From NCBI GenBank assembly GCA_031472005.1, contig PZJY01000001.1, forward strand, positions 1,426,001 to 1,490,000: a stretch of DNA of 64,000 bases, read 5' to 3'. A program made the position numbers and the translations under genes. The notes under the pieces were generated by a model. That model saw nothing but the letters and a program-made list of their open reading frames with translations, had not been told where the DNA came from and did not search any database. Shown here in pieces: positions 1 to 10,984 of this stretch. How positions within the stretch are numbered: position 1 is the stretch's first letter; each line of letters begins with the position of its first letter. Source of the DNA: Tetracladium setigerum (lineage: Eukaryota > Ascomycota > Leotiomycetes > Helotiales).

Positions 1-727
1 GAATATATATATATATATATATCTTCGCATGCATATCGAACAGTCGGCTGATCCGGAAAATGGGGTTCTTTTCCTATTTTTACATTCGAAATAACAATCA
101 TTCCACTCACCGCATAGCTATTCCCGCTCTGTGAGAGAATGTTCATCAAATACTCAGCCCTGTCGATCACAACAAGTCACATCTCCGCCGCTCCCAAATT
201 GGGGGCCAAACATCTCGTTTCAGTGGCCCCCCATGTCGAAATCCCATCGTCTCAGTGGATGGTGAGACGCTCCTTGCGGCTATGGCTCAAGTGGATCTCT
301 GGGTCGTATATTGAGAGCCTCTCGTCGAATTGTGCCTAACCCAAGTCTGGGTTTTGGCCTGTCCACCAGGATGGTGCGAAATTGGAATGCTTGTCCTTTG
401 TAGCTTGTCGACCCACGAGCTTCATGTGGTTGGAAGAGAGAGAGAGCCTTTCTCCAGTCTCCAGCAAAACTGCTGGCAGTGCCATGACTTTTTTGAGAGC
501 TATGGTCGGCGGCACAGCAGGGGAAGTCAATGACTTCGGGGAGGTACATATTCTCATACTCCCTTCATAATTCTGTTGCCTTCTTCTTGTCGCTGTCTAG
601 GAAACTTCGGGCAGATTTCTCACTTGGGTGTGCCAAACGATATCTTAGAAAGGTGTCAATCTTCTTTCCTGATCTTTTTCATATTTTCTCGGATTTTGTT
701 ACAACTACATTTGCAGAGAGAGCCAAG
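1..727. other. Intergenic start of window with (AT)10 microsatellite
   Basis: An (AT)10 run occupies positions 3-22. The remainder up to the MFS start codon shows no reading frame with family-like sequence. The last roughly 150 bases are pyrimidine-rich, as is usual upstream of fungal start codons, and probably hold the promoter and 5' leader of the MFS gene. Confidence 0.5.
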
Positions 728-2818
728 ATGACGTCCACTATCGCATCTTCCGCTGCCCCTTCGGTTTCGTGGTCAACACCAGCGCCATCCGTGTATGGGG
801 ACAGGCGGAGTACTAGAAATTCCATTTCAAAAGCCTACAGTCCGGATTGGAAATTATATGTTGGATTTGCGGGACTGTGTATACTGGTTTTTGCATCGGC
901 CCTAGATGCAACTGTGCTGGTGGCAGGACTTCCGGTATGAATGTCCTCTCAAAATTCTGAAAATCTAAAAGCACATCCGCTGACAGAAGGGTTCAGAACA
1001 TTATCACTAAAATCAATGGAAACACCGTCTCGGCTATATGGACAGCATCAGCATACCATCTCGCGTCCTCAGTATTTCAACCTCTTTTTGTCTCGATATC
1101 TTTCATATGCGGACGGAAACCTTTACTGGGAGCTTCAGCAGCACTTGCTCTAGTTGGGTGTGTTATCTGTGCTGTTGCGCCAAATGGGATAGTATTGGTA
1201 GTTGGAAGGGCCTTACAAGGAGCTGGGGGAGGCGCATCGACTGCGCTGGCCGAGGTCATCACATCTGATCTTATCCCCGCCGAATTCAGATCTAGGTGGC
1301 TAATGATCATGAATGTGATTTGGGCTCTGGGAACTGCAGCTGGACCTCTGATTGGTGCTTTGGTGGCCGAGACAGACATCTGGGTACGTTTGGAATTTTA
1401 CAATTCTTGGAGACAGTCTGCTAACCTTTCTCACAGAAGTTGATTTTTTACGTAAACATAGGCTTCCATTTGATCGGTGGTTGTCTGTCCATGCTCTTGA
1501 CGATCGACCTCAGAGTCGCTCGATCAATGGGTAAAGCCCTTGCAATGTTCGATTGGGGCGGTGTTGTTCTGTTTTTGGCTGCGTCTGTCCCATTGTCAAT
1601 GGCAATTATTCTTGTGAGCCCGATTTCCCCAAACCTCTTTAACAGAAATGGATGTCTAACACACACCCTTACAGGGAGGTGTCGTTTTACCATGGTCAAG
1701 CTGGGAACTCGTCCTTCTTCTCGTATCAGGATCAGTCAATACCGTCTGTTTCATCGTCCGAGAATCTTTCTTCATCAGAATACCCTTCATCGATCTCTGG
1801 CGTCTCAAGGATGTTACCGGATTGACCACATTCCTGTGCACTTGGCTTCACGGCTTCATCTTTTGGTCGCTCATTTCCTACCTCCCAATCTACTACCAGT
1901 CCGTCAAGGAGCTTACTCCTCTCACTTCTGCTCTCGCTCTTCTCCCAAACACCGCAAGCATCATTCCTGCCTTCGTCCTGATTAGCCTTCTCATCACACG
2001 AACAGCTAAATACAAATTAATCATTTTCGTCAGCTGGGCACTCGCGTGTCTCGGTGTAGGACTTCTTGCTCTCCTGGACACCGGAACCACCACAGTAGTG
2101 TGGATCATCGTAAACATGCTAGCTGGTATCGGCTTGGGCATGATCTTTTCGGCGTTGTCATTTTCTTCTCAGGCCACCGCAGCAGCTTTGAAGCAAGATT
2201 TTGCATTTGGTTCATCGATGTTGCATTTCTTCCGCTCTTGGGGTGGTGTAAGTTTCCCTCTCTATTCTACCCCATTTTCTTTCCCGGTCCATGATTAGGC
2301 GAAGAATATAGCTAACAATTTCACAGTCAGTAGGCACAGCACTGTCTGGCACAATTTTCCAACACGAATTCCTCTCTCGTCTCTCCTCCGTCCCCACCCT
2401 GCTTCCCCTCGCTTCAAAATACACAGCGAAAGCCTTCCAGACCGCCACCAAACTCCCTGCAGACCTATCCACTGATGAAGTCGCCGGATTCACAGAAGCA
2501 TACGCGTATGGCTTGAAGAATATCTGGTTAACGCTCGGAGTTGCAGCAATTATGGGGACCATCACGTGCGTGTTTGCGAAGGAGTACGGTGCACATGTCT
2601 ATTCGAGAGTGAGGGACGACAAGGACGAGAGGGACAATGTGAGGGAGGGGAAGTTAAGGGGGAACAGTGTGGGAAGTTTGGAGGTGATCAGTCGTCCGTC
2701 AGTAGCAGACAGTCAGGAGATGGGAAGTCGCACGGTTGTGAGCAGTCGTCCATCCTTAGCTGAAAGTGAGGATATGGGAGTGCGTACTGGTGAAAGAAGT
2801 CGTCCAAACGTGGTTTAG
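728..2818 (+). CDS. MFS drug:H+ antiporter-like transporter, five exons
   Basis: Major facilitator exporter of the plasma membrane, probably a proton-coupled drug, toxin or metabolite efflux pump of the 14-helix DHA type; the substrate cannot be read from sequence. Exons are 728-934, 997-1383, 1437-1613, 1675-2247 and 2327-2818. All phases join, giving 611 aa. After a Ser/Thr-rich N-tail, helix 1 reads LYVGFAGLCILVFASALDAT, and exon 2 carries the loop GRKPLL, the GRALQGAGGG stretch and a motif-C-like GTAAGPLIGAL. Many further hydrophobic segments follow. The last roughly 60 residues are a polar tail with three imperfect repeats of the form SRPS(V/L)A(D/E)S. The start at 728 precedes the first helix and fits family N-termini. 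It lies on the same side as two Rieske-oxygenase genes, so a joint role in handling a small molecule is possible but unproven. Confidence 0.9.
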
Positions 2819-3241
2819 GTTTCAGAATATAGTGGGAGGTAGAGTTTGGTTTGGTGCATCTTAGCATGGGAGTTTTCGGCGTTAGGTCTCATTGTAAATA
2901 GCATCTAGCATTAGAAAGCTGCAAATAGCATGAGTAAATATATTCAAGTCACCCCAAGACCCGTTTCCGAACGGTATTTTCTTGGTTAACTGTGCTTTAA
3001 AATGGGTTTGTGGAACTGTTTATAAAGACTCATTTAAGTAGATGGAAAAACTTGGCTTAAAAGAACAGGGACAACGAATCTCAATGGATCTTCACAATCT
3101 CAACGCTAAACAACAACAAAATCTTCTCCAGCAAGCTGCATACTTAAAACCCATCACATGACAATCTCACCAATCCAACAGACCGTCCGCATTCGCCTTG
3201 CACACCGACGGCTTCTCCTCAAGCCTTCGACAGACTATTTA
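2819..3241. other. Intergenic, 3' flanks of convergent genes
   Basis: This is the 3' flank of the MFS gene and of the leftward Rieske gene, which converge here. No coding sequence is visible. Confidence 0.5.
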
Positions 3242-4556
3242 TTACAAAGTCAGGCACATACTCTGTCTGATTTCGAAGGAAGAAACAAGCGCAAACTTAC
3301 AATCATCATCATCTATCCCAACCCTACTTCGACCCAACTTTTGTGCTGCTGGATTTATTTCGCCACCTGCTGCTTGCTCTGCTTCTCGATGTGTCCTCAA
3401 TAACATCTCAAATGTCTCTGTGATCGAGCTGGAGGCCGGGATGTCTCCAAGTCGGGGTCTTTTCTGTTGCAGTTGCAAGCTTTCTACTTGTGCTTTAAGT
3501 GTTGCCTCGATTTGTTGAAGTTGGTCCGGTGGGATAGCTTGGGGGATGCGTAAGTATAGAGACAACAATCTAGTGTTGTTGAGGTCGCTGATTTAGGGAG
3601 AAACCGTATTGTGAGTATAGTTTTAGAGTTTGGTTTTTGGATGATGGTGTTTGGGAATACTGCTTTGTGGGTGTTTTGGCTGAAGTTGGAAAGGAAATTC
3701 TTCCAGTTGGACAATTCCTTCTCATTATTGTGAATCGTTTGAACTTCAGCTGCTAAGATCAGCTTTTTATGCTGTAAGCAGTTTGAATTACAACCAACCT
3801 AGAAGTTTCCAGTTGAAAGCCCCATTAAATTTCCATTCCTTGACAAATCTCATTTTCGCAAAGCCATCAACGAATCGAAGATTCGGAAGAGGCGCAATCA
3901 CATCACCAGTATCAAAATTGACAAACACCATTCCGCCTCTCGTCGTACTCTTCAGTTCCCACAGTCCATTAGCCGCCTTGTCAAATCCAGGCGCCTTATC
4001 GAACTCTGGTGCCTTGATCAAATTCCCTCTTGTATCATAGCTCCACCCATGATATTTGCAGCCCAGAACAATAGAACTTCCACATTCCTTCTTCGTCACC
4101 GCATATGCTCGATGGCGACAGATATTGTGAAAGGCACGAACCACGTGGTCTTTGCCGAGAATGAGCAGGACGGAGAAGCCGGCTATTTCGAAGGTACGGT
4201 AGTCGCCTGGCTTGGTGAATCTAGATCTGTGGGTTATGTAGATCCATTGCTGTTGCGGTTAGTCTTGGGTGTTTGACTAGAGAGCAGGTAGTGTTCCTTC
4301 TTACTGTACTGAAAATGGCTTTTCTTTCAAGTTGGTGTTGTTTCTCGTCCGTCCACCACGTATGAGAGGGCTGGGCTTTGGGCTTTGGGAGTGAGGCAAT
4401 GCTCGATTTTCCGTCTGTGATGGAGGCCTTCCAGGGTGAGTGCACCAAGACTGCTCTCAGCCATCTTTCCAGTGGAATAGGAGGGCAGAATAGTATCACT
4501 AGAAACAAGATAACCAAACTCAGCTCAGAAGTGTAGTGGTCAACTAGTGCCATCAT
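3242..4556 (-). CDS. Rieske non-haem iron oxygenase alpha subunit-like, iron site lost, frame broken
   Basis: Paralogue of aromatic-ring or choline-type Rieske oxygenases. Inferred exons are 4556-4305, 4249-3799 and 3752-3242. A 27-residue N-terminal region contains a hydrophobic anchor (SLVILFLVILF). The Rieske box is intact: NICRHRAY followed by LGCKYHGW supplies Cys-x-His and Cys-x2-His. The catalytic domain begins (FNWKLL), but the expected ECxHC...TH iron-ligand segment is absent. Reading through gives GWL and a stop, while using the 46-nt GTTGGT...TTAG interval as an intron joins NWKLL to AAEVQTIH and also skips it. A second break lies in the run at 3541-3545; one extra base joins TYASP to QAIPPDQLQQIE. 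With that base the protein is about 404 aa, the family length. The C-terminus MLLRTHREAEQAAG is family-like. It is either a pseudogene or a Rieske-only derivative. Confidence 0.7.
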
Positions 4557-5231
4557 AGCTTTTTCTTGGTGTTCGCGTGAAATGGTATAGCAAAAGGTAC
4601 AGGCAATTCCAGTTTTAGAAGGATTGTTTGGTTAAAAAATGTCATTTCATGAGCAGATGATGAGCTGTCTTTCCTCAATATCAAGTCAAGGCGTCTGTCT
4701 GATTCTCTCTCACACCCTTAACCCTCGCTACCCAACCTAGAAAGTCCCTGTGAACTTAGGTCCTCTTCTGGATCAAGCATCCTGAGAAGCCACATGCAAA
4801 GGATCATCGAAAACTGGTCGAGATTATATACACTTGCAAACATTCTTGCATTATCTCTTGGCAGCATTACATCCAGATGGCGATTGGTACGTACTACCCT
4901 CCCTCACACTTGTCTCACCCGGCACCCATTGGGTGTATGTCTTCAAACCGCCAAACTGTTCGAATCCTGCATGACTGTGGGGATCGGATTTCCAGAATAG
5001 GAATAACTCTTCAACTTCCTGCTCCCACCTTTGCACGCGCAACCACATTTCCATCATGTAACCATTTCGATGAACAGAGCTTAGAATTCCCAGAGGTGCT
5101 GCTCGCAAGGACGATGGAATCAACGGTGTTAAAGGATGTTGTGTCTGCTGCCTGCCCAACAGGTTCTGCTCAGTAGACTGTAGAAGCCTCTGTTGCAACT
5201 CAAATCGATTTTATTTCTCAAAAGACTGATC
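4557..5231. promoter_or_regulatory. Shared divergent promoter of the two Rieske genes
   Basis: This 675-bp gap separates two start codons that point outwards (4556 leftward, 5232 rightward). Any common inducer would act here. No coding sequence or recognisable operator could be identified by eye, so the promoter call rests on gene geometry. Confidence 0.5.
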
Positions 5232-6489
5232 ATGGATTCTGTGACTAGAACGTTGCCCGCATCGTGGTTTTGTAGCCCGGCACTTTACCAGCTTGAAAGA
5301 CGGGCAATATTCGAAAGGGTATGTCAGCTCCCACTCTTCGAAATACCTAACTACATACAAACTCACTCACATCAACCAGTCCTGGCATTTGCTTGGCCCC
5401 GTGACAAAGTTCCAGAAGAGAAACGAGAAGGTCATTTATGAAATTGCTCAGATCACGATAATCGTCGATAATATCAGTGCTGAGTGTGATGGAGTCAATC
5501 AAGATGGAATTGTTGTGTATGCGGAAGAAAAGGTAAAATCGTCTTCGCGATATAACAGAACGGATCAATTCTCATTCATACCTACTCCATTACCAGGAGC
5601 GACAGATCAAGAGTCACATCACACCCACCGGCCTCGTTTTCGCAACTCTCTCCCTCTCTGCTCCTCCTTTCTCTGAATTCTTCGCCGGCCTTGAAGATCT
5701 GACCAACCGTGTCGATTTCACCAAGCTTCCTCACCGCCGCAGTATATCCTACACAGGCAACTTCAACTGGAAAACCATGTAAGTATTCCCACCCATCTCA
5801 ACCCTTTCCCCAATACCATCGTAGACACCTTCAAATTTATTCAAAACTTTCGCTTCACAGGATCGATGGTTTCCAAGAATGTCTGCACTGTGCATACACG
5901 CATCCCACCTTTTCCAAACTCTATCCTCCAACCACATACGCAGTAACCTCCCAAAGCAACTTCTCCCAGCATCTCGCCGATGCCACCAAATGCTCTGTTG
6001 CAGATGGTTTGTTCCTCTACTTCTTCCCCGTTTGCACCCTCAATGTATATGGAGGAGGTATGTCGAGTTTTAGGACTTGTCCGAGTGAGGTGCCCGGACA
6101 GGCGAGAATGGAGTTTGACTATTATCATAGTGGAGGAGACGAGGAATTCGAGGCGTAAGTTTTATTTTGGTTTTTAACATTTTTTTGGCCCTTTTTTGAG
6201 TTCTTGAAATGAGACAGGGCTGATCTTGATGGATAGATACTTTAAATTTGTACGCCAGGTTGCGCTTGAAGATTTTGAACTCTGTGAGGTTGCGCAGAAG
6301 AATCTTGAGATGGGTGTTTATAGTGAGGGGATTTTGAATCCGCTGAAAGAGAATGGGGTCGTGTTCTATCAGGGAAGGGTTAAAGAGGAAGTCTATAAAC
6401 AATTTGAGAGGGAGAAGAAAGAAGCGGAGGAGCAGAGTGTGAAGGATATCCAGGAGAAGGTTGGGATTCCTGTTATTGAAGTCATGTGA
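5232..6489 (+). CDS. Rieske-oxygenase paralogue lacking the Rieske domain, five exons
   Basis: Exons 5232-5318, 5380-5532, 5597-5778, 5861-6154 and 6237-6489 join in phase to 322 aa with no internal stop. The N-terminus LPASWFCSPALYQLERRAIF matches the start of fungal Rieske oxygenases, and the next exon (SWHLLGPVTKFQKR) matches the strand before the cluster. The roughly 80-100 residues that normally hold Cys-x-His...Cys-x2-His are replaced by a shorter segment without the cluster ligands. The catalytic domain is preserved: GNFNWKT, then IDGFQECLHCAYTHPTF, the mononuclear iron ligands (Asp/His/His type), and the downstream LFLYFFPVCTLN strand. The intron after NWK(T/L)(M/L) is at the same place as the suspected intron of the leftward paralogue. 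A member without a Rieske cluster would need electrons from elsewhere. The intact frame and splice sites argue that it is expressed. Confidence 0.82.
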
Positions 6490-7040
6490 GCATTGAGATG
6501 TGTTTGTGTTTGGCTCATTACTTTTCCTTCTTTAGTACAGCCTTTAATATTATAGCCAGTTCTCTTGGGCAACATTATGTTTAGTGCTAGCATTGATGTT
6601 TTTGAGAACGTACTGCAGATTTATTGTCAATTTCGCGGGTCTTTGTGGACCAGACCTTGGCAACCCACCTCCCCGGCCGTCGGTGTAACAACAATTTATT
6701 GGATGAGCAGAAGAACATCTATTTAAGAATAAACTAATAATTCAACTCCTCGGTTTCTTTCTTGTATATATAATAAAAACCATTATCGCTGTTTATAGTT
6801 AACATTCCTCCTCACTGACTTCGATTCCTTGCGGACACTCGAATCTTTCAGAGTCACTTCTTAATTATTTGAAGATAGGAAAGGTGACAACGATAATGTA
6901 ATCACTGTATCTTCGGATTATAGTTTATTAAAACCGATTCTCCGTGCGCTCAGAATCCATCTACCCCGTGCTCATCTATCATTCTGTCATTTCTAAGCTT
7001 CGACTTCCCCTAATGCGCATCCACATCCCCCACGCTTCTT
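6490..7040. other. Intergenic 3' flanks
   Basis: This AT-rich stretch lies between the ends of two convergent genes. Nothing coding or structured is apparent. Confidence 0.5.
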
Positions 7041-7457
7041 TCACAATGGTCCCTTAAATAAAAAACACAATCCTCTCTTTATCCTCTGTGGCGGCTGCAT
7101 ACTCTTCGTCTCTCTTCCATAAAGAAGAACAGATCCACCATTCACGCCAATAAGTTGACAGTACGCCTTTGAGCTCGAGGTGATCTGATTAATCGTGATT
7201 TGAGACGCTGCGTTTCCCATCATCTTTACATTAGAAACAGAATATTAATGTGTGGGTTTTGTTTGTGGGCGAGTACCGAAGTCATGATATTTTCTATCGA
7301 CGGGAATCCAGGTTGATTGACTGCTACCACCATCTCCGACAAAGTTGAAATATGCTGGTGGGCCATCGAAGGCTTGAGGGATTGGGGTTGGTGCCGAGTG
7401 TGCAGTGGAGACGAGGAGAGCGAGAATCAGAGTTGTAATGGTGCTGAGTAGCTTCAT
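7041..7457 (-). CDS. Small secreted protein, two exons
   Basis: Exons 7457-7277 and 7207-7041 are joined by a 69-nt intron (GTACTC...CGCAG) and give 115 aa. The start is a classic signal peptide: MKLLSTITTLILALLVSTAHS, with cleavage likely after AHS or SAP. The mature part contains STWIPVDRKYHDF, then after the splice ASQITINQITSSSKAYC and IGVNGGSVLLYGRE, and it ends in a basic tail. It has essentially one cysteine pair at most, so it is not a disulfide-rich effector type. The family is unrecognised, but the in-phase splice and signal peptide support a real gene. Choosing the nearer AG (after TAAAG) gives an early stop, which is why the downstream AG was taken. Confidence 0.7.
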
Positions 7458-8445
7458 ATCGGTGGATTTCTGATGTTAGTGCTGGTTATCTGATCTCGGT
7501 TAAGTGTGAGATGAGAATGTGTTGGGTGATTTATGAGGCGACGGCATGACTCACAAACGTCAGAGAGACTATTTATACTGTACCTTCCTTCTCTAATATT
7601 CTTGAGTATCAAACGATTTGATAATGAGCAGATTCCTACAGAAGAAAGTTACACCCTTGTTGTTTGTTGTTGGTGGTGTCCTTGTGGGAGCACAGCCAAA
7701 TGCATTCGCAATTGGTGATTGGCGATATCGGGAACATGCATACTTGCAAACTCACCGAACTAGAATAATTCGGCGTAAAAGTCTCAAAGGTGCTGTTGTA
7801 CTTCACATTGGTATCTAAAGTTGAATGTAAATGGTGTGCATCGCTGAGCAAGGAACAATTTGTCACGTGTACTACACATCTTTCAAATATCGTCAAAGAT
7901 GCCATGATATAATGACAGATCATTTAATAATTTTATTCTAATACTGCATCTACTACAGGTGCCTGTTCTTAAATGAAAGTAAACACTTTAAAATGTAATG
8001 GAAGGGTGAAAATGAGGAGTTGTCACCTGACTTCGCTTAGCTGGAGGGAAAATCAAGATGTGACGGACAAATACAAAGTACCTTATTGACTACAAGTCTA
8101 AAATTTTCTCCTTTTAACTGTTTTCAAGGCATTGTATTGAGCCGGTTTGATCAACATATTTCCTTTTCTTACATTCATCATAACGACACCGCCTACTGAT
8201 GACTCACCTGCCCACTTCGGCTGCAGCCTCATATCAGGCATTCAAATTCTCTCCTACAAAGACTTTCGTCTCACCTTCCTAGTCAAACAGTTGAACTTCA
8301 CAACCAAATCGTAAAACCCTTGTTCTCGACATCTCACAGTGTCGCATCAAAAGTAACAGCAGACCAAGTCAACTGCCACCATCAGCGCCTTATCACAAAC
8401 AAACACAATCGCCGAACACGAGCAGATCGCCGCCCATTTCACAAC
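7458..8445. other. Intergenic, AT-rich
   Basis: This is the upstream region of both flanking genes, which diverge (secreted protein leftward, Nudix rightward). CT-rich leader-like DNA precedes the Nudix start. No convincing gene is visible. Confidence 0.5.
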
Positions 8446-9230
8446 ATGCCACGTGATCTACCCAACGACATCGTTCACCCCGCCATCCCGCCAGCTCTTG
8501 CTAAACACTCCGTTTCTCTATCAGAATGGTTGAAAGAGAATCCTACTTATGATGGTTTGGCTGTGGGCGGGTATATGCTTCGTCTCTCGCCTACGGCAAT
8601 ATCACCAACAACACAACTTCTTCTTAGTATGTACAATTTCTACTTTGAATCTATCCTTTGGTATTTTCATGACCCAATTTAGTGAGGTATATGGGGGAGG
8701 CGATTGGACTCAGAATTTGATCTCTGTCTTCCAATTTGTTACCAATATTGAAGGATGAAAACTGATTAAAATACATGGGAAAAGTCCGCCGCGCCTTAAC
8801 AGACTCCTTCCCCAATGTCTGGGAACCACCCGGAGGAGGCGTAGACTTTTCTGACCCCACCATCCTTCACAGCGTCATTCGCGAAGTCTGGGAAGAGACC
8901 GGTCTCCGCGTCAAAAACATCAAGCGACAAGTCTGGGCCGACGGGACTGGCGAAAGCGGCGAGCAACATTTCCGCGGACGGCGAGGCGAATTATGGGCGA
9001 AGTTTAATTATATTGTGGAGTGTTTCACCGTGAAAGATTTGGGAGAGAAGGAGGAAGAAGAGGGAGTGGATTATAGAGTTGTGTTGGATGAAGAGGAACA
9101 TCAGGATTGGGGCTGGTTTACGAGGGAGGAGATGGAGAAGTTGCCGATGGTTGGTGAGCAGGGGAAGTTTATTGCTGGGCATGCTTTTGTGGCTTTTGAG
9201 GAGGCGTTGAAGAGGGAGGGAAAGTTGTGA
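8446..9230 (+). CDS. Nudix hydrolase, two exons
   Basis: Exons 8446-8626 and 8785-9230 (intron 158 nt) join as QLLL-IRRALTDSFPN and give 208 aa. Nudix proteins cleave nucleoside diphosphates linked to another moiety, using Mg2+ held by the Nudix box. The box is visible as GGGVDF...VIREVWEETGL: the REVWEE core is intact, but the first conserved Glu (Gx5E) is occupied by Pro in DPTILHS. The fold beyond the box (NYIVECFTV, EHQDWGWFTREE) is typical of fungal Nudix proteins. The downstream ATG at 8446 gives a compact N-terminus (MPRDLPND) matching the family better than in-frame codons further up. The substrate is unknown, and the missing Glu may lower activity. Confidence 0.85.
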
Positions 9231-9600
9231 TTGGAGTCTTGATTTTTTTTTCTCATTTCCTCATTTCCTTTTCCTCGTCCTGTTGTTGCAAGGGCCTTAG
9301 CAAAAGTTCTTGATTTCTTAGAACAGCACAGTAGAACATACAAATAGAATCTCGTCGTAACGTGGATGTGACGGGGATCAATAATGAAATTCGATTAATC
9401 ATTCCTGCTTTTTTCACTCAGAGCTGTTACTCTCATGATTGGAATGGAGTGTGTGTTTAGATTCACATTTGATATTCCCGTAGTAGTGTAAACGACGAAG
9501 TGACGAGCTTTCCACTCGACTCACAGCCTCAAAGATACAATATTCGGACTCCGAAAGTACCTAGACACAAGAGAGAGCACGGCAACGAAAGAAGGTCAAC
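9231..9600. other. Intergenic 3' flank
   Basis: This is the 3' flank of the Nudix gene and includes a T-rich tract just after the stop. No gene is seen. Confidence 0.45.
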
Positions 9601-10030
9601 ATGGGCTCTCTGATTGAGAATGCAAAGAGGAATGCATATCTTGCAAGGGGAAAACCTGAGCATTTTCTCTGGGCGAGTTGTGCATTTTCAAGCAAGAGGA
9701 CACAAATCCAAAAACAATACTAAATTCAAACAGTACGACGAGCACTGGCTCAACCAGAGGAAGAAGCACCACCAAAGCCAGCAACCTGGGCCCACGCCAC
9801 CAACTTCGCCGATCTCCCCATCAAAGGTCAACGACGACACGAACCTGGCGACTTTGGGCTTGATCCGATCGGGACTGCAAATCTATTTCTTAATCTGTTG
9901 TGAGGTGACGTACCCGGCGATCGTCCCAGTCGTCGTACCCGCCAGGCCGGTCGTCGTGCAGAAGGTACGAACGACCAGGAAGATGAAGATAGCTTTATTA
10001 CCCAGCTTCGGCCGTGACCCTGTACAGTAG
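9601..10030 (+). other. Possible small gene of unknown family
   Basis: A short frame starts at 9601 (MGSLIENAKRNAYLARGKP) and stops after about 40 codons. A second frame a little downstream reads EEAPPKPATWAHATNF and RRHEPGDFGLDPIGTA. The two could be joined by an intron with a weak GTTGTG donor near 9673, but no family is recognised and the donor is poor. Recorded because both pieces look protein-like; it may be a decayed gene. Confidence 0.25.
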
Positions 10031-10634
10031 ATATGAATGCATGACTTTTACCGACTGTGTTCCTACCACATCTGTGGTCAGCGGTTTCATGTTGTACGTT
10101 GTACGAAATTCATCAGTAAAATCGATAGTGAAATAAAATCGACAGTGAAATAAACCGACAGCGAGCTTGTTTGACCGAAGTAACAACATGACTCTTCAGT
10201 TCATATAGTAAATCATACGAATCTCAAAATCATTACTTACCTACCCGCCTTAGGTACGTATGTGGGTAGTCACCCTTGATTCCGCGAGAAAAAAATAAAC
10301 CCAATCTTAATGGAGTGCATTTTGCAACATACAGTCTTTGTCCTTGCTTTGGTTCTTTGGGTGGTGAGAGAAGCTATCTCCATGATATATATAGACAAAC
10401 GGAATATGAATGGTGGGTGGTGGATGGGCAATATGACTCATGCTTGATAGAGTATACGAACCAAAGAAAGGTCAATAATAATCAACATCATTTCAGCTTA
10501 CCTAGGTAGGCATGTGCTTCCTCCTGTACACTTGCATCTAACTCGAAACCTCTTATGCCACCTGCTCTGACTTGCAACTGAACCATAGCACACTGATGCA
10601 GTATTTCCACATAAACGAATGACCCATTTGTATA
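10031..10634. other. Intergenic
   Basis: No gene is seen. A short direct repetition, ATCGATAGTGAAATAAAATCG followed by ACAGTGAAATAAACCG with similar spacing, sits near 10120-10160. Confidence 0.4.
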
Positions 10635-10984
10635 TTATTCTCCGATAATCATGGTACAACCATCCTTCCCAATCCAAACCTCGTGGTCTCTGCCCGCGTC
10701 GATATCAACCCTATCGCCGGGTCCAAATGTCTCCTTCGTGGGTTCTTTGTCTTTGGGGTATGTAACTGTCATCTGTCCTCTTAGGATCAGATGGGTAGTA
10801 AGACCTGCATGGGAATGTGGAGAGTAGTGTGCGTGTCTGCGGAAATGCCGTTAGCTCTCTCTGCTGGTGGGATTGTGGGATTGTGGGGAAGGAGGAGCTA
10901 CGGTGCATCTGTCCAAGTGAAGACATCTTTGAATCCCCATCCGCGCACCTCTTGCTCTTGTTGTTTCTGCGTCTTAGAGGCCAT
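10635..10984 (-). CDS. Small single-domain cupin protein, two exons
   Basis: Exons 10984-10902 and 10836-10635 join in phase to 94 aa. The first exon encodes MASKTQKQQ and GWGFKDVFTWTDAP. The second gives the cupin core HAHYSPHSHAGLTTHLILRG, with clustered His residues of motif 1, and the second motif GPGDRVDIDAGRDHEVWIG. It ends at IGE, a common end for this family. Such small cupins bind a metal ion in a beta-barrel; no reaction has been fixed for the fungal one-domain forms. Only splicing reveals the gene, since a stop occurs if the 65-nt intron is retained. It is divergent from the PLC gene. Confidence 0.85.

Noticed and set aside
7208..7276. Frame break in the small secreted protein gene
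   Set aside because: Using the AG at CGCAG instead of the nearer TAAAG restores the phase completely, so no break is needed.
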